Source: an uncultured Collinsella sp.
Lineage (GTDB): Bacteria > Actinomycetota > Coriobacteriia > Coriobacteriales > Coriobacteriaceae
Reading direction: 5' to 3'
DNA: 20,294 nt
Assembly: GCA_902464495.1 (NCBI GenBank)
Contig: CABQJK010000032.1
Location: 1-20,294 of the forward strand
Shown: in pieces, positions 6,401-15,382 of the stretch
Layout: every line of letters starts with the position of its first letter
Numbering within the stretch: position 1 is the first letter of the stretch
Program-made: the position numbers and the translations under genes
The notes under the pieces: model-generated
Database searches by the model: none
What the model was told of the DNA's origin: nothing
Seen by the model: only the letters and a program-made list of their open reading frames with translations

Positions 6401-9400
6401 GCCGTCCGTGAACGTCACGGCGCTCTCGCCCTTGCCGAAGGTTCCGGAGACGGGCTCGCCGTCCCCGTCGGTCAGCGTGACCGTGAAGCCGAACTCGCGC
6501 TGGCTGTCGCCGCCGACGACCGTCTTCTTGACGGTGAGGGCGCCGGTCTTAGCGGTGTTGGTAAAGACCGCCGCCTCGGCCGTGCGCTCGACAGCGTCGC
6601 CGGCATCGTCGGTCAGCTGTGCAATCTTGGTCTTGGCAGTCAGCTTGCCGGCGCCGTCGTCAGTCACCGTGACGATGGCGCGATAGGTGGCCTTCGAGAA
6701 GGTGAGCGCCGTCTCGTCACCCGCCTGCTCAGCAATCACATAGGTATAGGTTCCGGGCTTGGTGTACTCAATGGTGCCGAAGTTGCCGACCCGGGCATCC
6801 CTGTTCAGCGTAATCATCGCTACGCCATCCTTGGCGCCCTTGGGCATGGGTGCCTCGCCCTCGGCGGTCAGCGTCATGGTAAAGGCATCCGACGTCGTCC
6901 AATTGCGTCCGGAGAGCTTCTTTTGGACCTTAAATGCGTTTTCCACCTTCGTGGACTCCACGCTGTAGACGTTGGTGAAGCCCACCCGCGTCGCCTGTCC
7001 GACGGTGCCCTTCCGGGTGTTCGTCTTGTCGGCAACCGCAAAGCCGTCCTCGCTCGTCATGAGGTTGCCCTTGGAGTCGAGCTCCTGCACCTCGTAGTGC
7101 GCGCCCACGGGCACGGTAACCGTCACGGAGCCACCGGCCTTAAGCGCGATGGTGTCACCGCCCTTGATCTGTCCGCTTACATAGGTGCCGTTGGTGCCGC
7201 TGGGACGGCCGGCATACGCAAAGCTACCGGTCAGAGGCGTTGTGCCATCGGCCTGATAGAGCAGCACCTTAAAGGTGAATGCCTTGTTGGGCGCGGTAAT
7301 GCCCTCGGCTGCCGCAACCGTCTTGCTCAGCGTCAAGTGGCCGTCAGAGACCTCATCGGTAGTGGTGTTGGTCTTAACGGCGGGGTTGTTGCCAACCGTC
7401 ACCGACGCCTGGTTGGAAATGTCACCCGAAGCACCGCCACTCTTAAACGCGTCCTCAGTCACGCGGACCTTAAACTGGACCGTACCCTCCTTACCGGCGG
7501 GAACATCCGTCAGCGTCCAGACAAGGTTACCGTCCTTGTCCTTGGAGCCAGCGTTCGCATGGTCGCCCGCGAACTCCACGAACTCGGTCCCCGCGGGAGC
7601 GGCATCGGTAATCGTCACCGTAGCCGGCTTGTTCTCGGTGTTCTTGTAGCCGATGGTATAGGTGAGCTCATCGCCCAGCGTCACACCCGACCCCGTCGAA
7701 TCCTGGGCATCGCTCTCGGACTTCTTGGGCACGTAGTTGGTCGTGGTGCCGGTATAGCTCTTGTTGGCAACCGTAACGGTAGCCTTGTTCTCAACGGCGC
7801 CAACCGCACCCCGGGCATCCTTCACGGCGTCCTCGGTAATCTTGACGCGCACGCGCACCGAACCATGGCTGCCCGCGGGCTGCTCACCCAGGTTCCAGGT
7901 AAGCGACTGACCGCTCGCAGTGCCCTCATCGGCATTCTCGCCCTCAAAGGCCTCGAACACAACGCCGGCAGGAAGCTCATCGGTAACGGTTACATTGGCC
8001 GGAACCAGGTTGCCCTTGGCATCGACCTCGGTGTTTGTCCAGTTGATGGTGTAGATATAAGAGTCCCCCACGGAGAGCAGCTGCCCGTCGATATCCACAC
8101 TGGGCTTTGCGACCGTGCCGATCGTCTTGACCTTATCGCGCGTGTTGTGGAAGACGATCTTGCCGTCCTCGGTACCATCGCGATAGGTCACCTTGGACGT
8201 AAGGTTACCGTTGTTGTCGTCGGTCACCTCGAGCAGCACGCGGCACGTCGCGGACGTATCCACGGGACGAACGCCATCTGGCAGGTTGGCCAAGCGCTCC
8301 TTTGCCACCAGGTTAAAGCTGTAGGTGGTGGTGTGGTCGGCATTGTGGCGCTTGGTGGCAACGCCATCGTTGACGGCGCTGTCAAGATCAATTGTCAGCT
8401 CATGGGATCCGCCGAAAGTTTTGCCGAGCTTAAAGTGGACCTTACCAAAGTCGACCGTCGCGATACCGTTCTCGCTCGCCTGGGTCTTGCCCTCATCCAT
8501 CTTTTCGAGCGAACCGTCGGCCTTCTCGGCATACAGGTCAAACGTATACTGGTCAGCCTCGATCTTATCGCGGGAGTCCATTACCTTCTCGGCCGTGAGG
8601 CCCTCAAACGTTCCGGTCGCGACGTAGCTGTTGGTAAAGAACACTTGAGCCTCTTCGGTACCACTCTCGGAGTTAAAGACCTTTAGATCCGCGGAAAGCT
8701 CCTTCTTATTGGCGTCAAAGTGCTTGACGGTAGTCACGGTATAGGGCGAACCGTCGGTGCGCTTTTTAACCGCAATCGCCACCGTCCAATAGGACGTATC
8801 GAAGGAATAGCCGACCTTGTTGTCGTTGTTCTCGACCACCTTGTAGGTGAACGTCTCGCCCGCTTCGTTCGTTGTAAAGGTCAGTCCGCCCAAAATACCG
8901 GTATGGGACGCACCGTCAGCCTCGGGCTCATCGTTGGTGACGGTGAGCTTACCATCTTCCTGGCGCAGCAGCGCCTTTAGCTTTGCGGTCGAGGCACCGT
9001 CTTCGCCCGTCACCGTAAAGCCGAACATGCCGGCATGCAAATCCTTGCCCTCGAGCGTCTTGACGATCTCCAGACCGCCCTGGAGCTCGTAGCTCGTCGA
9101 AGTTTTGTAGCTATTGGTGAAGATGAAGCCTTCCGAGCCGGTCGTGCCGTCGGCGCGGGCCACAAGCTTGCCGCCCTCATCGGTTACGGTGACCGTCACG
9201 GTATAGACGTGCTGGTCGTACTTCCACTCGCCGAGACCGCCGTTCGCAGCCAGCTCGTTAATAGCGAACGTATACGTGCCCGGCTTGTTGAAGGTAAGTG
9301 TCGAGAAGTCAATCTTATCGTGCGCGCCGTCGGCAAGCTTGTCCCTCGTTTGCCTCTGCTCGGTGTAGCCGTTGTCCGCACTCATCGAAGAGCCGGTGAT

Positions 9401-12400
9401 GAGTTTGTTGTCGACGGCCGCCCTGGTGACATCATCGGCCGCGGTCATGGCAAAGGTAAACTTGCTCGGAGCATCGGCGCCGGCGACTACCTTCGTCACA
9501 GACGGGGTATAGGTTGCCGCCTCGGTAACCGTATAGGTGTTCTTGAACTTAACCGTCGCGACACCGGTGGACGTCGCATCCGACGGGTAGATCCACTGGC
9601 CCTCGAGCTCGTCCTTGCCATCGTCACCCGGCTTGCTTACCGATGTCGTGACCCTGAGCGTGCCGTCGCCGTTATCCGCCACGACAGCCTTAACCGTATG
9701 GACCGTCTTGTCATACGTATAGCCCGTCGCCTTGTCGTCAATCTCGGCCACGGTATAGGTAAACGTCTTGCCGGCGTCATTCTGAGTGAAAGTCAGCCCG
9801 CGCTCAGGAACCAAGCTCACGGTCTTGGGGGTATTGACCTCGACGTTTGCGGTCTCAAAGACCTTGCCGTCCATGGTAATGCCGACCTTCTTGGCAGATG
9901 TCTCATCGGCGGGCTTGACGATATAGCGGAACGTACTCTTGGGCGAGCCAAACACCGTCGCGCCCTTGGGATACGTCAGCGTCTTCTCGATCCATATACC
10001 GCCAGAGGCGCCATAGTCGAGGCTTGCCGCATAACGGTTCACAAACGATACGGCAGGCGTTGTGGTACCGGCCTCGCTTGCATCGTACTGCTGCACGTAG
10101 GTATTCGGTTTTTGCTTGAGCTCGGCAATCTTTTCGTCCGTCAACGCGCTCGCATCGGCGCCATCGCCCAGCAGCTCCGTCACGCCCGCGCCCTTGAGCA
10201 CAGTTGTCACGGTATAGAGCTTGGCGGGGTCGTTGTCGCGCGCAAGAACCTTAACGAGCACGATGGCGTCGCCGGTGTAGCCGGTGTCATAGGTGTAGCC
10301 GGTGTCATAGGTGTAGCCGGCAGCAGCAGGCAGGTTCTCGCGGATGCGATAGGCAAACGTATGGCCCAAATCCTGCTCCGTGAGCTTACGGGCAAAGAGC
10401 TCCTTTTTCCCGCTCGCGCCCACCACGGCACCGGACACGCCGGCCTTCGCCGCCTTGTTGGACAGGGTAGCCTCGGCGCCATCGACCGAAGTCTGAACGC
10501 CGTTGTACCAAAGACCCGTCACGGCAAAGGTAAACTGGCCCGCGGTAGAGGCGCGACCCTCAAGGGTCTTGCTCACCGTCACGCCACCAAAGGTGCCCGA
10601 CGCATGGTACGCATTGGTGAAGGCAGCCTTATCGGTTATGGCCTTGTCCGCATCGGAGGCGTCGGTGTTGGCGTAGGTCACGCTTGCCACGTGCAGCTTG
10701 CCCGTGTGGTTGCCCGACTCGTCCAGATCAGTCACCACAACGGTCGCACGTGCGGTGTGCTTGTCCATGGACATGCCCGCCTGGCCATCCTGCGCGGCGT
10801 TCTCGGTGATATTGAAGCTGAAGGTGCCCGCGCGCTTGAACGTCACAGTAGGGGCGGCTTCGGTGCCAAAGGAGAACGATGCCACGCGCCCCGACTCGGG
10901 CACACTGGCGTCAGCCCGGCTGGCGTTAACGGCAACAGCCCCATCCTTCACCGCCTGCTTTGTGGTCTTGCTCAAACCGGTCGTACTGGCATCATCCGTA
11001 GCGGCAGTGAGATTAAAGGTATAGCTCTCGCCCTGGTTCCAGTCGCGACCGCTCACGGTCTTTTGGCCCTGCAGGATCACGCTCGTGGGCTCCACGCTAT
11101 ATATATTGGTAAAGGAAGGCGTGGCATTCTTGTCCAGCTGCTTTACCGAGCCGTCCCCAGCGGCCTTATAGTACTCGATCGAGGTCTGGATGCCGGCACC
11201 CTTGTTGGCGTTGCGCACCACGGCATAATAGACCGACTCGTCGTAGTCCATGCCCGTAATGCTACCGGGATTCTCGGCGAACTTGTACACGTAGGCGCGT
11301 CCCGCATCCGCCTTGGCGGTATAGGAGATCGCCGGCCACGTCACCGCACCGTCAGCGTTGTTGCCCACGGTCACGGTATTGTCCTCGGCGTCCTCGGGCA
11401 TGGGGGCCTTGATGCTCGTGTCGACCTTATCGGGATCGAACGCTGCATTGTCGTCCGCATAGCCGCCCATACCCTCGAGCGTAAAGCTAAAGGCGTTCTG
11501 GGAAAGCGGGAACGTCCCGGCGTTGTCGGCCAGGATCTTTTGAGCATGGATGATGATCTTCGCTTCGTGCGTATCGTAGCGATTGGTGAAGGTTGCGATC
11601 TTATTGGCAACCTCGACATTCTTCTCGGCACCGGCATCGTCGCGCAGCTGCGTCATCGTCACGCTCTTAACGACCAGAGCACCGGCGTGGTTATCCTCCA
11701 CCACGACCGTCGCGGTATAGGAGGCGGCAGAGTAGCTTATGCCATCCGCCCTGGCATTGGAGCCGGGGATAACCTCCTTGATGGTATAGGTGTACGTGCC
11801 TGGCTTGGCATAGGTGATGTCGCCAAACGTCGCCGGCTGGTCGTTGGTGAGCTCAACCGTAGCCACCTTGCTCTTGGCACCGCCGGGCATGGGAACGCCG
11901 TCGTCGGCCGTAAGCTGCACGGTAAAGGAATCGCCATCGGCCCAATCGCGACCTTTGAGCACCTTCTTGGCGCTCAGACCATTCTGGGCGTCGAGCGTTA
12001 CGTGGTTAGCGCTGTAGTTGTTGGTAAACTCAAGCGTGTTATCGGCGGGAATCTTTCCGTCCTCGAGCGCGACGATCTTGCCCGTGATGGTGTTGCCGGT
12101 TCCAGACTGATCCTCGCCGCCGGCCTTGCGGCTCACGAGCCTAAAGCCAGCCGGAAGCACCGACTCATCGGCAGAGCCGGTCACGGTGTTAACGATGCTC
12201 GCCAGCACGTTGCCATTGGACTCCTCGCCCTTGGTGGTGAGCTCGCTCACGCTATAGCTGTCGCCCTGCTTAAGGTCGTACACGCGAATAGTCTCGCCGG
12301 CCTTGATGGAATGGGTGTCGCCGTTCTTGATCCAAAAGGACTTACCTGCGGGCTTGCCGTCCGCACCGAACACGTGCGCCTCGTAGCCCTTCTGGGACTC

Positions 12401-15382
12401 CGGCAGGGTGAACTTAAATGTAAAGGTTAGATCTTCACCCTTCGCATCCTTCGTAGGCGCGGTAAGCCCGGCATCCGCCGTCACGGTCTTGGTCACTTGC
12501 AGACGCGCCACGCGACGGTCGGCATACTGCACGGCCGTTGCCGTGGTAAAGAGATGGTTGAGCTGGAGCGTGCCCAAGTTGGTACGAGTCTTGGAGGCAT
12601 CATCGATATATGATGGGTCGTCCTCTTGGTAGAGGGCCATACGGTTGATACCCGTATCGGCAAAGATCGTCGCCAGCTGGCCGTCGCGGACGCCCTTGTC
12701 CTCGACATAACGCAGAACGGTCTTGGTGCCCTGAGGCGCCTTGTCATAACGCATGTGCATCAAGTCGTCCGCCAGAGAAGGCGCCACTCCCTCGGCGGTG
12801 CTCGTCTGGCCCCACATCAAGTTTCCGCTGGCGTCAACGGTCGCGCTTTGCAGCTTTCCCTTGATGTGCGTAAGCGTGTTATCGATCGAGTCGGGAGAGC
12901 CAAACTGTGCCAGCGAGGCAATGAGCGAGCCCGGGCCGCTCATGCTGCGCACGCCGTCGTTCTTCTCGCCGGCATCCACGTACACGCCCGAATCGTCCAC
13001 GATCACCTTGGTGATGGTGGAATTTATCTCGTAGCCATCCGGACTCAACGATTCGCGCAGATAGTACGTACCCTTGATAAGGGGCGCATACTTTGTCGAA
13101 TCGAGCGGGAAGCATGCAGCACCCTTAATCTCATACGGATAGGTCATGCCGTTTGCCCGCACGGTGTCATACGGCTCGGCACCCGATTTAATGGCATACG
13201 TGCTGGGACTATCGCCGGTAACATCCGCGGCCTTGTACAGCTCAAACGTCGCGCCGTTCACGGGCTTGCCCAGGTCGTCAACCTTCTGCACAAACAGACG
13301 GTTCTGAACGTTGGTGAGGTGGATCACCGTAGAGAACTGCCTGTTTATCGACTGGTATTGCACCATGGAGGTGTTCTCCGTGGTTGCCTCTGCCAGAGAC
13401 GACGCCGTGGTGTGATACACCGCCACGGTATATTCCGCCTTCGACTTGTCCGTCATCATGGCGGCGTACTTCTCGATATCGCCGGGCAGCGACCTGACCG
13501 TCACCTCGTAGTCGCCCTTGGTGTTGACGGCAAAGACGCACGTGTCCGCCGATCTGGCAGCCTCGACGGCACCGGCAATGCCGTGTGCGGAGCACAGCTT
13601 GTAGCCCTCGAGCGGATTGCCCGTGACCGCCGTCCACGCGCTTTCGTCCGTGTCGCTCTTAGTTTTATCGGTGCGTTTGAGCACGACGGCAAAGGTCGTG
13701 CCCGAGCTAATGGGGTTGTCCTTGTTGTCTTTTATGCCTTTGGACAGGGAGATGGTCTCCTTGGCGGCCAGATAGCCGCCGTTCAGCCACATGCGGCTGC
13801 CCGTCCATGTCTTGTTATCCGCCGTTTTGACCGTCGTTTGCGGCGCAACCACCACGCCACCCGAGCCACTCGCCGCAGCTTGCTTGTACTGCAGGTGCAG
13901 CTCACCTGGTTTTGCGGTGGTCGACGAGGTCAGGCTCGAGCGATATCCCGCGGGCAGGTTTATCTCTTTGAGTACAAAGTAGTCGCTTCGGTTGGTATTG
14001 TGCTCTTCGTCGAAGGAGAGAACGGAGCCATCCGACTTCAGGAGTACCAGCTGGCCATTGGCGTCCGTCGTGCCCTGGGCGATAGCCTCGCCCTGCTCAT
14101 TCCAGTCGGCATCGGACCGATACAGGGCAAACTTGGCGCCCTGGACTGCCTGGCCGTTTTGGTCGACCTTCTGGACCTCGGACGACGGCAGGGTGGTGAG
14201 GTTGAACTTAAGTGACATGTTCGATGCACCCGCACCGCGCTCCAGATAGAAGAAACTCAGCTTGTGCTTGGTGCTGCTGCTGAAGGTGTTGCCGGTAAAG
14301 TTGGAGGTGGCACCGGCAGCTTGGAACTTCGCCTTAATGTTGGTCGTTTCGAGGATCTGCTCGGTTCCATTTGCGCCATCAATATGCCCAACGCGCACCA
14401 CACCAGTAGCGAAGTTAATATCAAGCGTCGCCTTCTCGTGGATGCCACCCAGATCGCCCACGAGCACGCCGTCGATGTAGACCCACACGTCATCGTCGCC
14501 CGAGAACTCAAAGATCATGTCCTCGTTCTTGTTGGTCTTGCCGTTTGCGGGCTGGACAAACTCCGTGGTCATGGACATGCCAAAGTGATGGTTGAGATCC
14601 GTGCTTCCATCAACGATCTTTTTAGGGGAGAGGTTGTTGCCGTTCTCATCAAAAACCTTGCTTGCAGAGTCAAAGGGGAAGAACTGGCCCAGATTGGTTT
14701 CGCTACTCGTATCGCCCTTATATACGCCCGCTTTATCGTAGACGTCAAAGGAATTGGTCGTGGAGTTATACACAGCGTAGTTGCCGTTAGAGCCGTACGA
14801 GTCGTAGACGTAGTAACCATCCTTGAGCTGGAAGAGGCCCTTCACGTTGCTGTAGACAGCCTTGCCATCCTGCTTGCCATTTGCCTGACTGTCATTATTA
14901 AAGAGATAAGCCAGCGACTCGTCGGTGTAGTTAACGCCCTCGCCTCGGGAGGCGCAGGTGCCTTCCTTGATTGCCGGATAACCATCTACCAGCACGTCCT
15001 TCACAAATGAAAGACGTCCAAAACCGTTGGTATCGCTTCTGCCCGTCCACTTGTTAATGCCCGTGCCGGCACCACCATTGAACTTGAGCTGTCGGTCTTT
15101 ATTGATGCCGGTGTTGTCATTGCTGTTGTCGTTGTTTATGTTCTTCGAGCTGTCGTTGTCGCCATTCACGACCCAGTAGTCGAACAGATTGACCGTGGTA
15201 CCGGTAGGGTTCACCGTCTGCACGGTATGGTCGCTCACGGCAGCCGACGCGCTCGTCGCACCAAACAAGAGCGCGCACGCCGCCAGCGGGACGGTCAAAA
15301 CCTTTAGAGCACGCTTGACTGTATTGGTTTTTGTGCCCAAAGGCTTCAATATTTCTTGAGCTTTCGCATATACGCGATTCAT
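3407..15382 (-). CDS. Giant cell-wall-anchored adhesin with isopeptide pilin-type repeats (about 3,991 aa)
   Basis: I chose ATG 15382 because GGGGAGGG lies 5-12 nt upstream; the TTG at 15397 overlaps that site. Visible order, in residues: signal peptide 1-47 (cleavage after ATSASA); a fibro-slime/PA14-like region to ~392 (core FSGDDDVWVYIDGVLVGDLG); CnaB-like domains ~399-479 and ~697-794; a DUF7601-like domain ~960-1122; about eight Spy0128-like pilin modules ~1130-2420; two DUF11 domains ~2425-2680 (VTDELPAG, ITDAAPAG); another DUF7601-like domain; six or seven further modules ~2815-3910; a Gly/Ser/Pro linker; MPDTG 3956-3960; a hydrophobic segment; RRRR. Modules repeat KxLxGRD...GTYTYxIxE...FTNxY. 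In Spy0128 these Lys, Glu and Asn residues form and catalyse intramolecular Lys-Asn bonds, so the stalk is probably rigid and protease-resistant. The inferred role is long-reach adhesion to host or partner cells. No sortase gene is nearby. Confidence 0.9.
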   Translation of the reverse strand: MNRVYAKAQEILKPLGTKTNTVKRALKVLTVPLAACALLFGATSASAAVSDHTVQTVNPTGTTVNLFDYWVVNGDNDSSKNINNDNSNDNTGINKDRQLKFNGGAGTGINKWTGRSDTNGFGRLSFVKDVLVDGYPAIKEGTCASRGEGVNYTDESLAYLFNNDSQANGKQDGKAVYSNVKGLFQLKDGYYVYDSYGSNGNYAVYNSTTNSFDVYDKAGVYKGDTSSETNLGQFFPFDSASKVFDENGNNLSPKKIVDGSTDLNHHFGMSMTTEFVQPANGKTNKNEDMIFEFSGDDDVWVYIDGVLVGDLGGIHEKATLDINFATGVVRVGHIDGANGTEQILETTNIKAKFQAAGATSNFTGNTFSSSTKHKLSFFYLERGAGASNMSLKFNLTTLPSSEVQKVDQNGQAVQGAKFALYRSDADWNEQGEAIAQGTTDANGQLVLLKSDGSVLSFDEEHNTNRSDYFVLKEINLPAGYRSSLTSSTTAKPGELHLQYKQAAASGSGGVVVAPQTTVKTADNKTWTGSRMWLNGGYLAAKETISLSKGIKDNKDNPISSGTTFAVVLKRTDKTKSDTDESAWTAVTGNPLEGYKLCSAHGIAGAVEAARSADTCVFAVNTKGDYEVTVRSLPGDIEKYAAMMTDKSKAEYTVAVYHTTASSLAEATTENTSMVQYQSINRQFSTVIHLTNVQNRLFVQKVDDLGKPVNGATFELYKAADVTGDSPSTYAIKSGAEPYDTVRANGMTYPYEIKGAACFPLDSTKYAPLIKGTYYLRESLSPDGYEINSTITKVIVDDSGVYVDAGEKNDGVRSMSGPGSLIASLAQFGSPDSIDNTLTHIKGKLQSATVDASGNLMWGQTSTAEGVAPSLADDLMHMRYDKAPQGTKTVLRYVEDKGVRDGQLATIFADTGINRMALYQEDDPSYIDDASKTRTNLGTLQLNHLFTTATAVQYADRRVARLQVTKTVTADAGLTAPTKDAKGEDLTFTFKFTLPESQKGYEAHVFGADGKPAGKSFWIKNGDTHSIKAGETIRVYDLKQGDSYSVSELTTKGEESNGNVLASIVNTVTGSADESVLPAGFRLVSRKAGGEDQSGTGNTITGKIVALEDGKIPADNTLEFTNNYSANHVTLDAQNGLSAKKVLKGRDWADGDSFTVQLTADDGVPMPGGAKSKVATVELTNDQPATFGDITYAKPGTYTYTIKEVIPGSNARADGISYSAASYTATVVVEDNHAGALVVKSVTMTQLRDDAGAEKNVEVANKIATFTNRYDTHEAKIIIHAQKILADNAGTFPLSQNAFSFTLEGMGGYADDNAAFDPDKVDTSIKAPMPEDAEDNTVTVGNNADGAVTWPAISYTAKADAGRAYVYKFAENPGSITGMDYDESVYYAVVRNANKGAGIQTSIEYYKAAGDGSVKQLDKNATPSFTNIYSVEPTSVILQGQKTVSGRDWNQGESYTFNLTAATDDASTTGLSKTTKQAVKDGAVAVNASRADASVPESGRVASFSFGTEAAPTVTFKRAGTFSFNITENAAQDGQAGMSMDKHTARATVVVTDLDESGNHTGKLHVASVTYANTDASDADKAITDKAAFTNAYHASGTFGGVTVSKTLEGRASTAGQFTFAVTGLWYNGVQTSVDGAEATLSNKAAKAGVSGAVVGASGKKELFARKLTEQDLGHTFAYRIRENLPAAAGYTYDTGYTYDTGYTGDAIVLVKVLARDNDPAKLYTVTTVLKGAGVTELLGDGADASALTDEKIAELKQKPNTYVQQYDASEAGTTTPAVSFVNRYAASLDYGASGGIWIEKTLTYPKGATVFGSPKSTFRYIVKPADETSAKKVGITMDGKVFETANVEVNTPKTVSLVPERGLTFTQNDAGKTFTYTVAEIDDKATGYTYDKTVHTVKAVVADNGDGTLRVTTSVSKPGDDGKDELEGQWIYPSDATSTGVATVKFKNTYTVTEAATYTPSVTKVVAGADAPSKFTFAMTAADDVTRAAVDNKLITGSSMSADNGYTEQRQTRDKLADGAHDKIDFSTLTFNKPGTYTFAINELAANGGLGEWKYDQHVYTVTVTVTDEGGKLVARADGTTGSEGFIFTNSYKTSTSYELQGGLEIVKTLEGKDLHAGMFGFTVTGEDGASTAKLKALLRQEDGKLTVTNDEPEADGASHTGILGGLTFTTNEAGETFTYKVVENNDNKVGYSFDTSYWTVAIAVKKRTDGSPYTVTTVKHFDANKKELSADLKVFNSESGTEEAQVFFTNSYVATGTFEGLTAEKVMDSRDKIEADQYTFDLYAEKADGSLEKMDEGKTQASENGIATVDFGKVHFKLGKTFGGSHELTIDLDSAVNDGVATKRHNADHTTTYSFNLVAKERLANLPDGVRPVDTSATCRVLLEVTDDNNGNLTSKVTYRDGTEDGKIVFHNTRDKVKTIGTVAKPSVDIDGQLLSVGDSYIYTINWTNTEVDAKGNLVPANVTVTDELPAGVVFEAFEGENADEGTASGQSLTWNLGEQPAGSHGSVRVRVKITEDAVKDARGAVGAVENKATVTVANKSYTGTTTNYVPKKSESDAQDSTGSGVTLGDELTYTIGYKNTENKPATVTITDAAPAGTEFVEFAGDHANAGSKDKDGNLVWTLTDVPAGKEGTVQFKVRVTEDAFKSGGASGDISNQASVTVGNNPAVKTNTTTDEVSDGHLTLSKTVAAAEGITAPNKAFTFKVLLYQADGTTPLTGSFAYAGRPSGTNGTYVSGQIKGGDTIALKAGGSVTVTVPVGAHYEVQELDSKGNLMTSEDGFAVADKTNTRKGTVGQATRVGFTNVYSVESTKVENAFKVQKKLSGRNWTTSDAFTMTLTAEGEAPMPKGAKDGVAMITLNRDARVGNFGTIEYTKPGTYTYVIAEQAGDETALTFSKATYRAIVTVTDDGAGKLTAKTKIAQLTDDAGDAVERTAEAAVFTNTAKTGALTVKKTVVGGDSQREFGFTVTLTDGDGEPVSGTFGKGESAVTFTDGRATFTLKHGGEKTIAGLPVGASYTVTEEAAEGYATAADGAEGTVTEAGATAAFTNTYGTATEGRDVSTAGLFTKTLEGRDWAEGDSFQFTLTGDDGAPMPEGSADGSKTVSVTAAGTKAGDRVAFDFGPIRYTLDDIRDAGFAEVGGKRVRAKTFTYTVREVRPADGTAIAGVSYDGRVATMTVTVTDDGSGNLTATTPAIAQASGGDFVNTYTTGLDYSARAGVRLSKTLTGRAMEAGQFAFTVAADDETAAKLGLKTGKDAYAVAAADDGAVDLIDLIGGAAKGDVTFTDAEAGKTYSFTVTETKLGGEGYTNDTEPRTVTITPSYDAATGKLTVTTTVAKDGVEVARSEVSTADDATATSAPVTVAFENSYEATGMLGGEGGAAINATKTLTGRAAAAGEFKFSVRDAHGSEVATATNRASGDGEAAELTFSPIAYTIDALEQMAADGTATKAADGSWTILYTVSEDTEALPEGVTATASSFDITVKVTDNGKGGLDVAVTYPDGTDGALPFVNGYRAGEATVDLAGSKTLALGQAGLGLTQADIAGKYTFKIEPLYGAPAPVDASGKTVTEAVNDAAGNVELGRVTFRQPSDLDDVEIDGDGLRTKTFAYRVSESGSVDGVVNDATATRTFTVKVVEDTNAGTLRAEVLPSEGTPQGKGAFEFTNTYGVDPTPSSVTDQIKVSKKLKGRDLAEGEFEFQLVEIDADGSESVAVTGRSAADGTVALDPVTYTAPGTHSYELREVAGTAGGVTYDRATYRVRTTVADAGNGTLAVEHELMDAEGNPTGDDSATFTNGYEAAPVTLKLGAAKVLKGAELKAGQFSFELKSRDGKVMSTAKNAADGSVTFDALTFKQAGTYTFTVSEVDDGQAHVTYDKAVRRIVVTVGDEAADGTRTGYLSAKVSYEGDANLPPVFTNSYAEEPGTPGTPENPGTQGGGSDGGSDNGSGSGSSGDGSKGGMPDTGDRSLPLEALGAMAGIGALTAAGGAVLYRRRR
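10274..10320 (-). repeat. In-frame 18-bp tandem duplication inside the adhesin gene
   Basis: The unit GTGTAGCCGGTGTCATAG occurs twice in tandem, followed by a partial third copy (GTGTAGCCGG). In the protein this gives TYDTGYTYDTGYTGD where sister modules have a single GYTYD. The copy number is a multiple of three, so the frame is kept. It looks like a recent slippage event in the fourth pilin-type module. Confidence 0.75.

Noticed and set aside
5165..8686. 1,173-residue open frame on the plus strand opposite the adhesin gene (also 9035-12430 and 12626-14215)
   Set aside because: These are antisense shadows caused by GC-rich codon bias in the real minus-strand gene. Their products are Arg/His/Gly/Leu-rich and repeat in step with the adhesin modules, with no domain, signal or ribosome binding site.
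10261..10320. CRISPR-like short repeats
   Set aside because: The repeats are directly tandem, in frame and without spacers. They are a coding duplication, and no CRISPR array is seen anywhere in the window.
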